Shown piece after piece: positions 41,884-53,236 of a stretch of 64,000 bases of DNA (position 1 is its first letter; the number at the start of each line of letters is the position of its first letter). Location of the stretch: positions 3,162,746 to 3,226,745 of the forward strand of contig PYIU01000001.1 of the NCBI GenBank assembly GCA_003415625.1, read 5' to 3'. The notes under the pieces were generated by a model. The model was not told the origin of the DNA. It saw nothing but the letters and a program-made list of their open reading frames with translations, and did not search any database. This stretch comes from Aquanectria penicillioides (lineage: Eukaryota; Ascomycota; Sordariomycetes; Hypocreales; Nectriaceae). Both the position numbers and the translations under genes were made by a program.

Positions 41884-42930
41884 GCTATATCCTTCCACGA
41901 TCTCCAATTTCAATAAGATGGGTGCTTTCTCATCTTCAAATTTGCTCTCATCCTCGTATATCCCTTTTCCCTTGGAAAAGAACCCTCAAACTGATACTTA
42001 TAAGCCAATTGACATCACAGATTGTGCATCTGCTTCTCATTTGGCTGTCGTAGCCCTTAGAGCCTGATCCTTCCTTGCCATCGCAAATAGCGCGACAACC
42101 CCTGCCCGATAGTGATGGTTCTGTTTGAGTCATTGTGCCAGTTTCCTTAATGAGGATGGTGACGGCGCTTCTATCCTTGATTTTCCTCGGTCATGGTTCC
42201 GGGCTGTGGGAATTGGCGTCGCTCCAGCCCCTTCTGAAAATCTTGGACAACGAAGCTCCTAGCACTGGGATTTCCAGTTTCCCCTTATGTCAGATTACTA
42301 GGTAGCCATTCGAACGACTAAGATCAAGCTGGAGACAGCAATTGAAACCCCTTAGAAACAAATTTGAGGGCCATATTATTGAGGAGGATGGGTGATATTG
42401 GATTTGGCTTGCTAGGGCATGAAGAAGGTACTCTAAATTACTAGCGACTCTCACGAGTGACTAGGTCTTCATACGGGGAGATAATTCTCCCGGGTGCAAG
42501 GCAACCAAGACAAAAGTCTCGGGACCGAGTCAAACCGTGGATTTTGGCCATTTATACGCTGCCGGACCGGATCCGGATTCGCGACTCTTTCCCGGTGACT
42601 CGTCTCTGAGACTGAGCTAACAGACTCGGTCCGTTCCGACGTGTGCACGGCTTAGATCCGTGTGTTGAAATGATAGCGGTTTCGCTTGGCAAAGATTATC
42701 CCCAAACTAGCATAGTGCCCGGTGGTCAGTGCCGGGGTTTGCATATCTATGATACGTTAGACCAACCACCGCTTATCTACCTTCCGATGGATTCTCTGCT
42801 ATCGTCTGGGGTAGTGAAAGAGCGAATGGGCGAAGCTCTTGCATTTTAAAACCCAAAGATTTCCCTACACTTCCTCCAGATGCTTGCACCATAACGATTG
42901 CCGGATTTCTTCTTCAGCATTGCCATTGCC
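41884..42930. other. Spacer and promoter of the MFS gene
   Basis: No gene is seen. GCCGGACCGGATCCGG at 42561-42576 is the notable sequence, 355 bases before the transporter start. Confidence 0.5.
42561..42576 (+). promoter_or_regulatory. CGG-rich palindromic site upstream of the MFS gene
   Basis: GCCGGACCGGATCCGG contains several CCGG/CGGA half-sites in tandem and inverted order. It resembles the motifs before the aminotransferase (33297) and the D-LDH (37666, 37715). It is a candidate Zn2Cys6 target; no binding evidence. Confidence 0.4.
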
Positions 42931-44584
42931 ATGTCTGTCAGTGTCGACGACAAGTCAACCTCCATGAGGGGAGAAAAGCCACTTGATGTTGGCGACGAGA
43001 ATTTCAGCCAGCCAGGGGTCGGCGAAGTCTTGAACTACAACGAAATTGACAAGGAATCCAACAAACGCCTCCTTCGAAAGATTGATTGGCAGCTAATGCC
43101 AGTGGTAAGCTTTAAGTTCATGTCTCGCGATTAACCGAACTAATGATATGAGTAGCTTTGCTTCACGTATGCTCTCCAGTACTACGACAAAGCTATCCTC
43201 GGCCAGGCCGCCATCTTTGGCTTGCGAAAAGAACTAAACCTCACAAACGGCCTCAGATATTCATGGGTCTCACTCATTTTTTATTTTGGCTATATTGCCG
43301 GCACATATCCAATTTCTTTTCTGGCGCAACGCTATCCACCTAGGATCGTTTGCTCTGGAATCTGCGTGGCTTGGTCAATCGTGGTCCTTTGCACGCCGGC
43401 TTGCAGTTCCTACGCCGGAATTCTCATTAATCGATTTGCCCTCGGATTTATCGAGTCTGGGGTGTCACCAATCTTCATGTTAGTAGTCGGCCTCTGGTAT
43501 ACCCATCCAGAGCAAGTGATGCGCTCGAGCCTATGGTACTCATCAAGCGGAGGATCATTGTTGATATCGCCCTTGATCAACTACGGTCTCGGTCACATTA
43601 CAGGTGGATCAATGAGCCCATGGCAATACATGTACATCATCGCTGGTCTTGTGACTTTTCTCTGGGCAATTGCTCTTTGGTGGCTTTTCCCAGATAGCCC
43701 CCAACATGCCCGCGGTTTTACGGAAGACGAACGCGGCATGCTCCTGGAGAGAGTAAGAGTTAATAACGCAGGGTCCGAAAACAAGGAGTTTAAGATGTAT
43801 CAATTCAAAGAAGCGTTGACAGACTATCACCTGTGGGGAATTATCATTCTCTCACTCGTTAGCTGCACTGGCTCAGGTGCAGCAACCACATTTGGCACTA
43901 TTGTCTTTAATGACATGGGCTTCAACACCTTTGTATCTCTCCTTCTGAACATGCCTCTTGGGGCCATGGCCTTCATTTGCGGTCTTGGCTCAGGTTACAT
44001 TGGTAGAGCAGTTCCTAACTCTAGATTCTATGTCATTATTGGGTCCTGCGTGCCTGTGATCTTTGGATGTGCTTTGCTGTAAGCATACCCAAGAGCTGCG
44101 GAATTTCGAAGAACTAACATCTCTTTTAGTTGGCAGCTACCGAATTCCAAGAACGGCGGCCGAATTTTTGGGTTTTATATGATCAGCTTCTTCTCATCTG
44201 CCTATATTCAATGCATTGGCTTAGGTACATCCAACGTTGCAGGCCATACGAAAAAGGGAGTCTACGCAGCTGGAACTTTCATTGGCTATTCGCTGGGCAA
44301 TATTGCCGGCCCATTGATGTTTGATGCGTAAGTTTGGTCTCTTGACAACACCCATAGATATCCTTTGCTAACGAGGGCGAAGCAAATATTCGCCTCGATA
44401 CAGTCGAAGCTTTATTGGGATTATGATATGCTTTGCGATTTGCGTTGTCGTGTCCTTGACTCTTCGTATTGTGCTTGCACGGGAAAACCAATCTCGTGAT
44501 AGGCATTACGGGCAACCGGAAATTAGCCACGGATTGGAGGATCTGACAGATCGGGAAAATAAGTCATTCAGATATAATTTATAG
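42931..44584 (+). CDS. MFS transporter, anion:cation symporter (Dal5/allantoate permease-like) family
   Basis: Four exons: 42931-43104, 43156-44078, 44130-44327 and 44383-44584 (498 aa). A soluble N-terminus ends in NKRLLRKIDWQLMPV, the family's entry to TM1. Next come LCFTYALQYYDKAILGQAAIFG, LTNGLRYSWVSLIFYFGYIAG, RFALGFIESGVSPIFM and WYSSSGG, all typical of the ACS/Dal5 group. A loop follows the sixth helix, and the second six-helix bundle includes GRIFGFYMISFFSSAYIQ and AGTFIGYSLGNIAGP. The last intron uses an AAG acceptor (44380-44382). A downstream in-frame CAG would drop seven residues (KYSPRYS). Members import carboxylate-type nutrients such as allantoate, nicotinate or other organic anions at the plasma membrane. 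The substrate is not determined; the neighbouring regulator and oxidoreductase suggest a small uptake/catabolic unit. Confidence 0.9.
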
Positions 44585-45222
44585 TGCGAATACCAGTGTT
44601 GAAGCACAATTGATTATTACTTACAGTTGGAAAATGTTTCGAGTGAGTTGACGGGTGGTTATTGTTCTAAGATTTTGATACGTTAGGTGACAAGTAACGG
44701 GAGAGAAAGGCAATATAGGGCCGATTAAAAACCCAGAGAACTTCCAGAGAAATTTTGGTTCTGAAGAAACCTCTGTGTGATTTCATTGTGAAGAGTCATA
44801 TTGTTAGGCAATACGTCTGCATGACTTAACCATCTCAACGTTCATATCTTGGAGTTCGCAGTAGTTAAGAGGTCATTCGTATCGATGTTGGTCCTACAAT
44901 TTCGGCCTTCCTGCCACTAAGAGTTTCTTCACAGCATACCAATCATATTGGCCCCTTGCCTCGGCCTATGCCTTTCATAAAAAGTAATCATCTATCACCA
45001 CAAAGGGTATGAAATAGGAGGGGAACGGGGTAGGTTATTTATAATCAACACCGTGGAGATATCTTTCTCACGGCTAGGATCTGGTCCTCTCATCGTGCTA
45101 CCTGCGGCGATAGCCGGTCATGGTGGAGGTTGTTGCCGGCGGTTGCTGTCGGGGAGCCGCCGCTGTGTCTTGGCGACCCTTGATGGCTAGAACATAGCTT
45201 CCATGAATTTTATGCGTCCCTT
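44585..45222. other. Spacer left of the copia element
   Basis: No gene is supported. Together with the sequence right of 50978 this forms the pre-insertion locus of the copia element. Confidence 0.5.
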
Positions 45223-45227
45223 ATTAC

Positions 45228-45360
45228 TGTCATGAACCCAGATTCTTATTACTGGTGTGTGTGTGGATAAGGTGGGGATAAATCCCTCAGCCAGGTCTTA
45301 GTACATGCTTTTAACCCCTTATCTATAGTAATATTATTATAACACATACATAACCTGACA
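45228..45360 (-). repeat. 3' LTR of the copia element
   Basis: 133 bases. It differs from the other LTR at four positions, each T here where the partner has C, and every time before A (CpA in the partner, TpA here). This is a RIP-type pattern confined to this LTR. Confidence 0.92.
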
Positions 45361-48300
45361 TACCCCCTTAGCTCTAGACCTAGTCAGAGGTGGATAGCGG
45401 TTTCTTGCGTCTAGGTTGACCTCCTTCAAACCCTAGCCTGACCTCCTGGTCTGTGTCTCCTTTAAGCTGTTCTCTTAGTGTTTCCATCCGCTGTTCTATA
45501 GCGATTTGCTACATCACATCCTCTATGTGCAGCATTTTTAGGAAGGCATAATGCTTCTGACTTGTTAGTGACTTTGTCATCCTATCAGCTATCATCTTAG
45601 AGGTAGGGACCTAGCCTATATGGATCCTCTTTTCGCGGTACTCTTGTCTTAGCCAGTGATGGTGTATGTCAACATGTCGTAGCTTTGTGGTAAGCTTAGT
45701 AGATTCTTCTGTAAGCAGTCGGATAGTTTGAGTATTATTACACTCAATCCTGAGAGGCAGATCTATGGATACTTGCAGCTTATTGAGCACTCTGCTTGCA
45801 AAGATAGCTTCTTTTGCTGTCTTTAAGAGTGCTAGTAACTTAGCTTCTGTACTTGATGTTGTAACTGTAGTCTGCTTTAACGCTCTCTATGCTATTGGCC
45901 CACCAAATAATGTTATAATATAACCCTTCGAGCTCTTCCTGTTAGCTATATTATCTGCAAACAATGCATCACTTGCGCAGAGAAAAGTGGTTAGGAAAGG
46001 AGTTCCTTCTAGCCTAATGCCATAAGATCTGCTGCCATAGAGATAGAGGATAACTCGATCAGCAGCATCTTCATGAGTTTGATCGGGGTTCTAGTTAAAC
46101 CGCGCCAACCTGGAAGCAGCAAACGCTATATCCGGTCGAGTTGAGATTGCTGTGAACAGTATAGATCCAACCTTCTTTAAATACCTCTCGATCATCCCTT
46201 TGCTTGCTTGAGCAGTAGTTGCCATCAATTCATCTATAGACATTAGCATATCTAGTATCTTTGCATTGAGATTGACTCTATATTGGTGAGCAATTTTATT
46301 GATGTATATATCCTAAGTTAACTAGATCGTGCGCTTCGCTCGGTTGCGTATAATATGTATACTAAGGAACCATTTAGGTTCTCCTAGCATTACCATATTG
46401 TATTTCTTCCTAAGGCTTGCAATTGCCTCTTTTGCGGTATGCATATTCTCTTTGCAATATGCCCACACAATATCATTAATAAAGAAGAATACAATAACAC
46501 CATCCTTCATTATTATGCAAGGTTCTTCAGGTATCCCACTAAATCCTAGCTTCTAAAGAGTTTGGGTAAGATCCTTTTGCCATATTAGAGGGGATCTGCG
46601 TAATCCATATAGCGCTTTATTAAGCTGTAGAACCTTATTGGGCTTGCAGAAGCCAGGTGGCATTCTTATAAACACCTCTTCATCCAGATCACAGTGTACA
46701 AATGCATTCACTGCATCCATTTGCTCAAGCTCTAAATCGTTTTCGGCTGCTATTGCCATTAGAGCCCGAAATGACATGCTGGCAAGAGTCATTGCTCGAA
46801 TAGGCAGGTCTCCTTTTATTTGTTGGTTTCTACATATAATAAGGCGTGCTTTGCACTTCACTAAATGACCATGCTTATCGGTCTTGTAGTTAAACACCCA
46901 CATGCAACTAAGGACCTGAGAGTCCTTTGCTAGCTTTCTTAGGACTTCTTTAAATGACTTTATCTAATAATGCGATGCTATATATTCTTTTTGTGCGTGT
47001 TGGAACTGATCTCTAAATGGATGAGTGTAGAGTTCTTTTAGCGTCTTTAGTGCCTTTAGTAGGTTGCGCCTATGGATCTTCGGTATTGGTCTGAATTTCC
47101 TTCTAGATGCAAAACAATTATGGATTGGTGACTCTATTGGGAATGGAGAAAAGTTATTAACTAATTCAGCAATGACCTTATTTGGTGGGCAGTATGCCTT
47201 TACCTTTACCCCCTTAGCTCTAGCAATAGGTAAGTTAACTGCTAAAACAGCTTCCTGCACTTGGTCTGGCTCAGTTGCTGGAGGTGTTTGGTATGCCTGT
47301 TCCAGTTGTTTTGTATTATCCTCTTGCACCTTATTTTGGTTTGCCTTATCTTGTTGATCTTCCTCGTCATTGTGGTCTTGGTGGCCTAATGACTCAAACA
47401 CTAGCTCATCTTCCTCAAGTATTGCTTCATTATGTACTTAGCCTAATGGAATTGATATATCCTCCACGAGCTCATTAATGCTTAGGATCAGTTCTTATCT
47501 TATTCTATTCCCATCAAAGAAGCTAGTCTCGTCAAAGATAATATCTCGGGTTGGAATAACTACACCCAAGTGCGGGATCCATACTCTAAAGATATTCGTA
47601 GAGTCATATCCAACTAAATATCCAATATATGCTTTAGGATCAAGTTTTCTTTAACCTAGTCTCTTAAGTTGTGCATCAGCTATCATTACGTAAGCCTTGC
47701 ATCCATATGCCTTTAGGTGTGATAGATATGGTTGTTTTCCGTAAAATAGCTTATAGGGGGTTTTCCAGTCGTTCTATTGTCTTGGAGTTCTATTTTTTAG
47801 GTATACAGCTGTACTGACAATTTCTTTCCATAGATTGTGAGGCAGCTTGGCTGATATCCGGATTGTTTGGGATCTTTCCATAACTATGCCTCCTAAGCGT
47901 TCCGCTCCTCCATTCTAGGCTTGTGTGTTTAGGGCTGATGGCTTCTTGGCAATTCCTTTTCTAGTCATTCAATTGCTTATCTTCTAAGTGAAAAGTTCTC
48001 CATCTAATTGGATTACCTTCACTCAAAAGCCAAAATGAATGTCTATCTATTAGTAAAAGCTGCGCAATGCTCTTAAGGACTCAGAGCTATTATGAGACTT
48101 AAAGAAATAAGGGAAGACCATTCCACTAAACGCATCAGTAATGAACATAACTCAAACATGCCCTTAGTGGTCTGGTTCCAGTTCCGTCCAATCAATACGT
48201 ATTTCATAGCAAGGAAGATCTCTCTTTAGATTAGGGCTTCGCCTAAATATCCTCTAATGCATCTTTCCTTATCCATAACTCTTGCATTGAACTGTGCTTA

Positions 48301-49945
48301 GTCCCTTAAGCTTTGCTCCTAATGTGCTCAGTCCCAATTTGAGCAATGCCTGTGGCCCTGGATGACCTATATGGAGGTGCTATAGGTTCCCATTTCCTAT
48401 AGCATCTAGCAGTAGGTCTTGAGATGTGCGATGTCTTTGCTGTGTGCTAAAGATTGCACGCTTAGTTGCCTCTTCTAACTTCTTATAGTTGAGAACAAAT
48501 TGATTGTGTTTCTTAAGTACCTGGCATATCCTTAAGCTGTCTTTTTGTATTAGACAATTGTTTATAGTATCCCAATAGATGCCTGCTTTCTTAAGCAGTT
48601 AGAAAGATACCAGATTAGTATTAAGATTAAAGCAGTACGCTACATTACGCAAGCGCAGTCTTCCAATCTTCCCATTTAGCTAGATAACGTCTAAGTCAAC
48701 CCTTCTGTATCCCAAAATGGGGATTTGGGAAGCTCCTGCTATAACAACATCATTTCTTGTTGCCTTTCTGAAGGTTGAGAACTTTGCAAGATTATTGAAA
48801 ATATGGAGAGTCGTTCCGGAATCGAGAATAGTTGATAGCTTTAGAGCATATTGACCATTTTCAGTATTAAATGTGATTTATAAATAAATAGCATTAACTT
48901 CACCAACCACATTAATATTGAACTGTTGACTTGTTCTAAGACTCTTTAGTTGTCAGTCAGCCTTTATATTGCATAATGCCTCAACCATTTTCTATAACTC
49001 AAGGTTGCCTTCTAGTGCCTTCTTTGCCTTTCTAATGCATCTTGCATTCCGTGGCATATCCGCAGGCCTCTTCTCTTCAAACACACACCAGCAGTTAGGT
49101 AGGTCATGCCCTCTCATACCACAGGCTGGACACTCTAGGGCTGGTCTTTTAGCGGGATTCCCGCCTTTTCCAGATCTAGGTCTTTTCTTGCCTTATGGCG
49201 TGGATACCTCCTTGTCGTTGGCGTCGTCCTCGTCGTTGTCATCAGCAGCATGATAAGCTCCGCCCCTCACGGCTTTACCGCTCGTGGGTTTCTGGCGTAG
49301 AGCCCATTCTCGCATCGTTGATGCCACCCTTTAAGGGGTCCATTGAGTTGAACCTTTGGAAGAAGGTTGGGTTATCATTGGTACAGTAGGGTTGACGACA
49401 TCAGCCTCTGTAGCTGTCTCTTGTGCTAGAGTCTCTGTGTCCCTTTGTAGTCGTTTGCGTTTAGCAGCTTTAGCATGAGCCACTGAGAAAGCAATAGCAT
49501 CATTATACTGCTTTCTCTTTTGGACTGCTTCTGCATCTAACTCCTTTGCGGCCTCCGCAAATGTTGTTGCATAGCTCTAGTATATTGGTTCAATTAGATT
49601 AGAGAATTGCCTTAGCCATCTACTACTTTGTGTCTCTGCAAGGTTATATCGAATTGCTTTAATCATTATAGATTCCCAGCTTTCAAGCCATTGCAGAAAG
49701 TGCTTCTTCATTCTAAAGGCATCCATTATTATATTGTATTTATCTTAAACCTTAGCCATCATAAAACCTTCTAATGGTGCAGCTAAGGTCTTAAGTATCT
49801 GCATCCAATACCTAAGTGTATCCTCTCTATCAAGAGATTCCTTAAGTTTTAGAGAGACTGATTCCAGGACTGTGTCATAGGCCATATTAACCTCTGTTTG
49901 CTGTTGTAGGTATTCTCGCCTTCAGACTTCCCATTGCTTGAATAT

Positions 49946-50445
49946 TGTTGGATTGGAGGCATGTTGGAACACCTGTGCTCCAGGGAGTCACGTGAGAAAC
50001 AGGGGTTGTCGGGACCGACTCGGAGAAGGCTCGCCGAGCCTCCGGTCGGCTAGCCTGTATTAGGAATAAAAGGAAAGATAGACCCCCTAACCTAAAAGGG
50101 GGGAGCTAGATTGAATACACAATAGACATACAGATGGTTAAGGTCATCAAGTGGTCATACGAGCTATCCAACAATTAACAGTCAGATACGCGCTCAGCGC
50201 TAAATTGGGAAGGTCGCGGGTTCGATTCCCGCCTTCACGCACTCGATAACCCGATCAGATGTAAGAACCGGGTAGCCTAAAGGAGCATAATCTCCGGGTC
50301 CGGCAGCATGATTGGTCCAGCTAGACCCCTATGGGTCCTAGCTGATGGGGCGTGTTGGATTGGAGACCTATGGTCTAGAATAGCTGGTTGTACTGCAACA
50401 TAAGTAAGGCGACCTTACACTTTTGCCGCAGTCGGCTATTCAACA
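49946..50445 (+). mobile_element. Small non-autonomous LTR (TRIM-like) element nested in copia gag
   Basis: 500 bases starting TGTTGGATTGGAG and ending TATTCAACA, flanked by AATAT on both sides (49941-49945, 50446-50450). The 13-base start recurs at 50353-50365, so the right LTR is probably 50353-50445 (93 bases). The left one may run 49946-50173, ending GAGCTATCCAACA, but the LTR interiors differ, so this copy looks recombinant. The internal part has a tRNA-like T arm (GCGGG TTCGATT CCCGC, about 50216-50232) and a G-rich tract before the right LTR. It has no coding capacity. Its insertion inside the copia gag means it is younger than the copia insertion. Confidence 0.65.
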
Positions 50446-50840
50446 AATATAGAGTCATATATCCTCTATTGTATTTAAGTAAGAGATGCATAGCCAGTAG
50501 CAGTAGCATTCAAATCATTGAACTGCAGTTCTCTTAGTTCTTCCAAAAGCTCTCCTTTAGGATTTTCAGGATGCATGTATAGCCAGACAGTTCTTGATAT
50601 TTTGGCTGATAGCGACTGCACCCATCGATCCCAGTTTTCCTGGCCTGTAAGGACCACCTTTTGCTCTTGGGTTGTCATCTTCGGATCGGCCGGACGGTCT
50701 CGATTCGCCGATACCGATCGCCACAGTGGGTATTCTATCAACGCAGGGGACTCTACTGGCCCCTAGGGGTCCGAGACGATAGAGGTTATCTTGTTGCAAT
50801 TTATTCAGTGGATTTTTAGTCGCAGAGCCGGGCTCATAAC

Positions 50841-50973
50841 TGTCATGAACCCAGATTCTTATTACTGGTGTGTGTGTGGATAAGGTGGGGATAAATCCCT
50901 CAGCCAGGTCTTAGTACATGCTTTTAACCCCTCATCCATAGTAATATCATTATAACACATACACAACCTGACA
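50841..50973 (-). repeat. 5' LTR of the copia element
   Basis: 133 bases, the unmutated-looking copy. It agrees with the solo LTR at 41751-41883 at all four positions where the 3' LTR is changed. Confidence 0.92.
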
Positions 50974-51135
50974 ATTACAGACTTCTGCGCCTTTCCAATT
51001 CCAAAAATTTCGTGGTCTAAACGTACTTTGGTAAGCTCTAGGTACGTAATCCGGCTCGCTCCTTGGGCAACCGCATTCTTAAGCACAGCCAGGTGGTGCC
51101 GCCGCTTCGACTATTCTTCTTCACATATATACTAC

Positions 51136-51583
51136 TGTGGGTAGGTCCCAGGGTTTGTTATGACTCAGTCAAGGTCACAGGAATAGCAGCTTATAAGTCG
51201 TAATAATCATCGTTGTTCTATGTAACTATGGTAGCTATCGCGGGGTCAAGATGATGCTGAAACCGGATCACGTGATGGGCCTCCAAGGCCCGGCACCCTC
51301 GAAGCCTCACAGGCCCCACAAAACGTTATCTGTCACGCAGAATCACACAGTAGATGCATACATGTTGAGGTCTAGTAAAAGCCTTGTTTTCAGAGAATAT
51401 TGTCTCAGAGCTCCCTTTTATCCCTTTTGAGCTTGCTCTAACCGGGTTACGTGTCCTATTGAGCTTACCCAAGTGGATCCAATGCTCGGGTCAAAAGACG
51501 GAGCTCCGAGCTGGCTCTGTGACAGCCACACGTGATGGATACGGCCTTCAACGATATCCTCGTTAGTCCCATATCCAGCGACA
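51136..51583 (+). repeat. LTR-like repeat family D, most complete copy
   Basis: Starts TGTGGGTAGGTCCC and ends near CCAGCGACA. The 5' part matches 32328-32520 and the 3' part matches 17419-17676, so this copy links the two fragments. TG...CA ends and about 448 bases suit a solo LTR, but I find no clear target duplication (ACTAC versus TTATC). Confidence 0.65.
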
Positions 51584-53236
51584 TTATCCCTTTACCAACT
51601 ACAACATTCCAACAACTACATATATATTCCAAGGGAACAGGGACAGGCTATGTATGGCAAAATCTTATGTTACACCATATGGAAAGCTGTGGCTGCGATC
51701 CTGGGACAGCTCAAAAAACGTTTATTCATGAAGTAACATCTTGAGCACACAGGTGGTCAAAATAGGCCAGTTCATCAAGCTGAAAATTCACGAGGCCAAT
51801 GTAACTTTCAGCGTATCGACCATCTCGTCTCTCTTCATACTACTGATCATAGAGCCCTAGTCAAAACAATAGAGATCGAGAATCAATAGACTAATCAAGA
51901 TCAAGCATACTATCTACGGTTCCAGCAAGCAAGAATATATTGGCGCCAACCGAGTGCAACAACCTTAGGGCGGAGTTCACGATGGGGCAGACCATCACTA
52001 AATACAATGTAAACCCCACTTGCTTTAATTCACTGAAAGTACAACTCGTTGGATGAGTGCTTCTCCTAAAAGCATCCAAGTGAAGAAATGAGACAAAATG
52101 AGTGGCTAATTGGGCCCCAAACCACCTCGAATGGCAAGTATTCATCCAAGTGTAATGGAATCAAAACCACTATCAGGTTTCAAGGCCGTAGGGCAATACA
52201 GCTCACCACAAAGTCATGACAGAGATCCACCAAGTTTCTGGGCGCTGGTGTCCTGCGCAGCCGACTGCAGTCTTGTAGCTGTAAGCTCAACATGCCACAC
52301 TCAGAATTATGGGAAGTGTCCAATATCCCAATCCTGATTCCACTTGTCTAGGCGATCTCGGCGGCCACGGCAAGTAAGATTGGACTAGTAAGCGGCTTAC
52401 TTCCCTTGATGGACAATTTACCGGATGCGCAGCTCCGGCTGGGTCCCTAGAGTCACAGGGAGAATCCACCGCGGATATTCAGTCGAGAAAGAGTTGAGCT
52501 CAGCTGGGAATTTAATTTGAGACCAGTGTCATGTTGGTGGTGTGGGGATCCTGTTCTCAGACCCGTGTCCTACTATTTTACCAAGTAAGGTGCGGAAGAG
52601 TCAAAATCATGCTAATCTTGACAATTGGTTGTTTGAAATTGAGTATTCGTCGACCAGGAGGAAAATTTTAAAGTAGACATGTTGTACCATCTAACAGTGA
52701 CGAGTAACGTGCAGGCTACAAGTTATGATAGGCTTCTTGATAGTGACTTTTGCACTCTCTTGACCTGACTGCTAATTGAGCATGTTATATTATTAGCGTC
52801 GATAGTATTACTCCACGTTTTGACAGTCGAGCCAAGCCCCCGTAAGAGACGAGTTGGAACACGCCAAACCGTTCTGAACAAATCCCCTTACAGACGGCGC
52901 GCCAGTGCTGTTTAATGTGGAAGCTGGCTTCAAATTGACCTTTAATATATTGTCCCTGTTTTATTACGACCGCAAGTGTTCCTATCTTTACCTGTGCACC
53001 GCGGCTTCAATTCTGTTTTCCATGACGTTGCATCGTAGCCACTGTGTGGCTCCATTCATTCTAGATCACTATCTACTTTGCATCATTTCGGACTTAAATG
53101 CGACTGAAATCCGATGTAGCTGGTGTATCAAAGATTACAGACAATGAAAAGCAAACCTAAGCCAACCAATCTAAAAAGCCTACAACATATTCGTTGTCAG
53201 GGCGATGATAGCCGCATCTGCCGGCACACTGGTGGC
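51584..53236. other. Spacer without supported gene
   Basis: Frames here are short, overlap on both strands and carry no domains. The right end will include the 3' UTR of the gene on the minus strand. Confidence 0.5.

Larger units (their letters stand above)
45228..50973 (-). mobile_element. Full-length degenerate Ty1-copia LTR retrotransposon
   Basis: 5746 bases bounded by 133-bp LTRs (45228-45360 and 50841-50973; ends TGTCA...TGACA) and a perfect 5-bp duplication ATTAC (45223-45227, 50974-50978). Coding is on the minus strand in copia order. Gag begins near 50741. The zinc knuckle CPACGMRGHDLPNC is at 49091-49132. The protease motif LDSGTTLHIFNN lies near 48800, and integrase remnants occupy 48.6-47.5 kb. 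Reverse transcriptase at 46903-46322 has EQMDAVNAFVH, LNKALYGLRRSP and FFINDI in place of the YVDD block. RNase H has SSTEAK near 45.85 kb. Many TAA/TAG stops break the frames, so it is inactive. A purine-rich tract (AAGGGGGTA on the minus strand, about 45361-45369) lies next to the 3' LTR. A small LTR element is nested in gag. Confidence 0.93.

Noticed and set aside
50205..50240. Complete tRNA gene at the T-arm-like sequence
   Set aside because: No matching 5' acceptor, D arm or anticodon arm lies within 70 bases upstream; only the T arm is present.
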